From the IMG/VR virus record IMGVR_UViG_3300032331_001082, positions 1 to 30,581 of that record: a stretch of 30,581 nt of DNA. The stretch is one strand, 5' to 3'. This document shows positions 30,497-30,581 of the stretch, piece by piece; within the stretch, counting starts at the first letter, position 1; every line of letters begins with the position of its first letter. The position numbers were made by a program, and so were the translations under genes. The notes beneath the pieces were generated by a model. The model did no database searches, had not been told where the DNA came from, and saw only the letters and a program-made list of their open reading frames with translations. The DNA comes from a virus.

Positions 30497-30581
30497 TTGT
30501 TAAATATAAGAGAGATCACTGCTAAGGTATCTCGTCTACAAACTAAATATGCACAACGCGATGGACGTATGCGTGATGTGC
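30497..30581 (+). CDS. Probable portal protein, 3' end missing
   Basis: TTG 30497 has AAGGA 6 bases upstream and opens a frame that runs off the window. The visible residues LLNIREITAKVSRLQTKYAQ and DGRMRDV fit the start of a portal protein, where a helix with Arg/Lys/Asp-rich residues is usual, and the position after the terminase is right. Only 28 residues are seen, so the name depends mainly on position. Confidence 0.5.
   Translation, partial: MLNIREITAKVSRLQTKYAQRDGRMRDV

Overview
This window reads as part of the genome of a tailed, double-stranded DNA phage of an actinobacterium. The phage call rests on a large terminase subunit (28426-30288), the start of what is probably a portal gene at the right edge, the C-terminal two thirds of an N4-gp56-type major capsid protein at the left edge, a run of tail and fibre genes, and a lysis cassette. 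The host call rests mainly on a WhiB-family regulator (16209-16457) with the full four-cysteine signature, a family restricted to Actinobacteria and their phages. The DNA is AT-rich by eye with A/T-ending codons, which points to a low-GC actinobacterium (for example the freshwater acI/Nanopelagicales group) rather than a high-GC soil genus; that host assignment is inference. No tape-measure gene is visible and the longest proteins are about 650 residues, so a short-tailed (podovirus-like) particle is plausible but unproven, because the portal-to-capsid segment lies outside the window.

Layout. (1) 1-13709, plus strand: virion genes. Capsid end, a cluster of tiny basic or Cys-rich proteins, a 515-residue collagen-like protein with a globular C1q-like insert, a glycosyltransferase, a neck/adaptor-like protein, a cassette of fibre or appendage genes (including a beta-propeller and three tandem paralogous beta-rich proteins), an endonuclease VII-like HNH gene, a 654-residue tail protein, then small membrane protein, M15-like endolysin and holin-like protein, closed by a terminator at 13739-13769. 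(2) 13773-13997, minus strand: one small zinc-ribbon gene. (3) 14157-22724, plus strand: early/replication block with a proteasome-beta/HslV-like protease, a Cas4/RecB-like nuclease, WhiB, a RecA/DnaB-type ATPase, two glycosyltransferases and an NAD-dependent epimerase, an Hjc-like resolvase, a primase split over two overlapping frames, an Nmad1/DUF1599 protein, a sigma-like HTH protein, a nuclease-like protein and an FmdB-type zinc ribbon. (4) 22725-22892: two strong hairpin terminators between converging blocks. (5) 22893-27541, minus strand: a C5-cytosine methyltransferase split by a frame change, a lytic transglycosylase, and a train of very small genes, six of which encode paired CxxC zinc-knuckle proteins. 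(6) 27542-28425: an ~880-base gene-free divergent region with direct and inverted repeats, an AT-rich tract and a four-hairpin cascade. (7) 28426-30581, plus strand: terminase, a small gene, and the portal start.

Genes are tightly packed, with TAATG and ATGA stop/start overlaps at most junctions, implying translational coupling in a few long operons. The most notable items are the HslV/proteasome-like protease whose TTG start would expose Thr1 directly, the repeat-rich gene-free region before the terminase, the micro zinc-protein train, and the glycosylation-related genes in two separate places.
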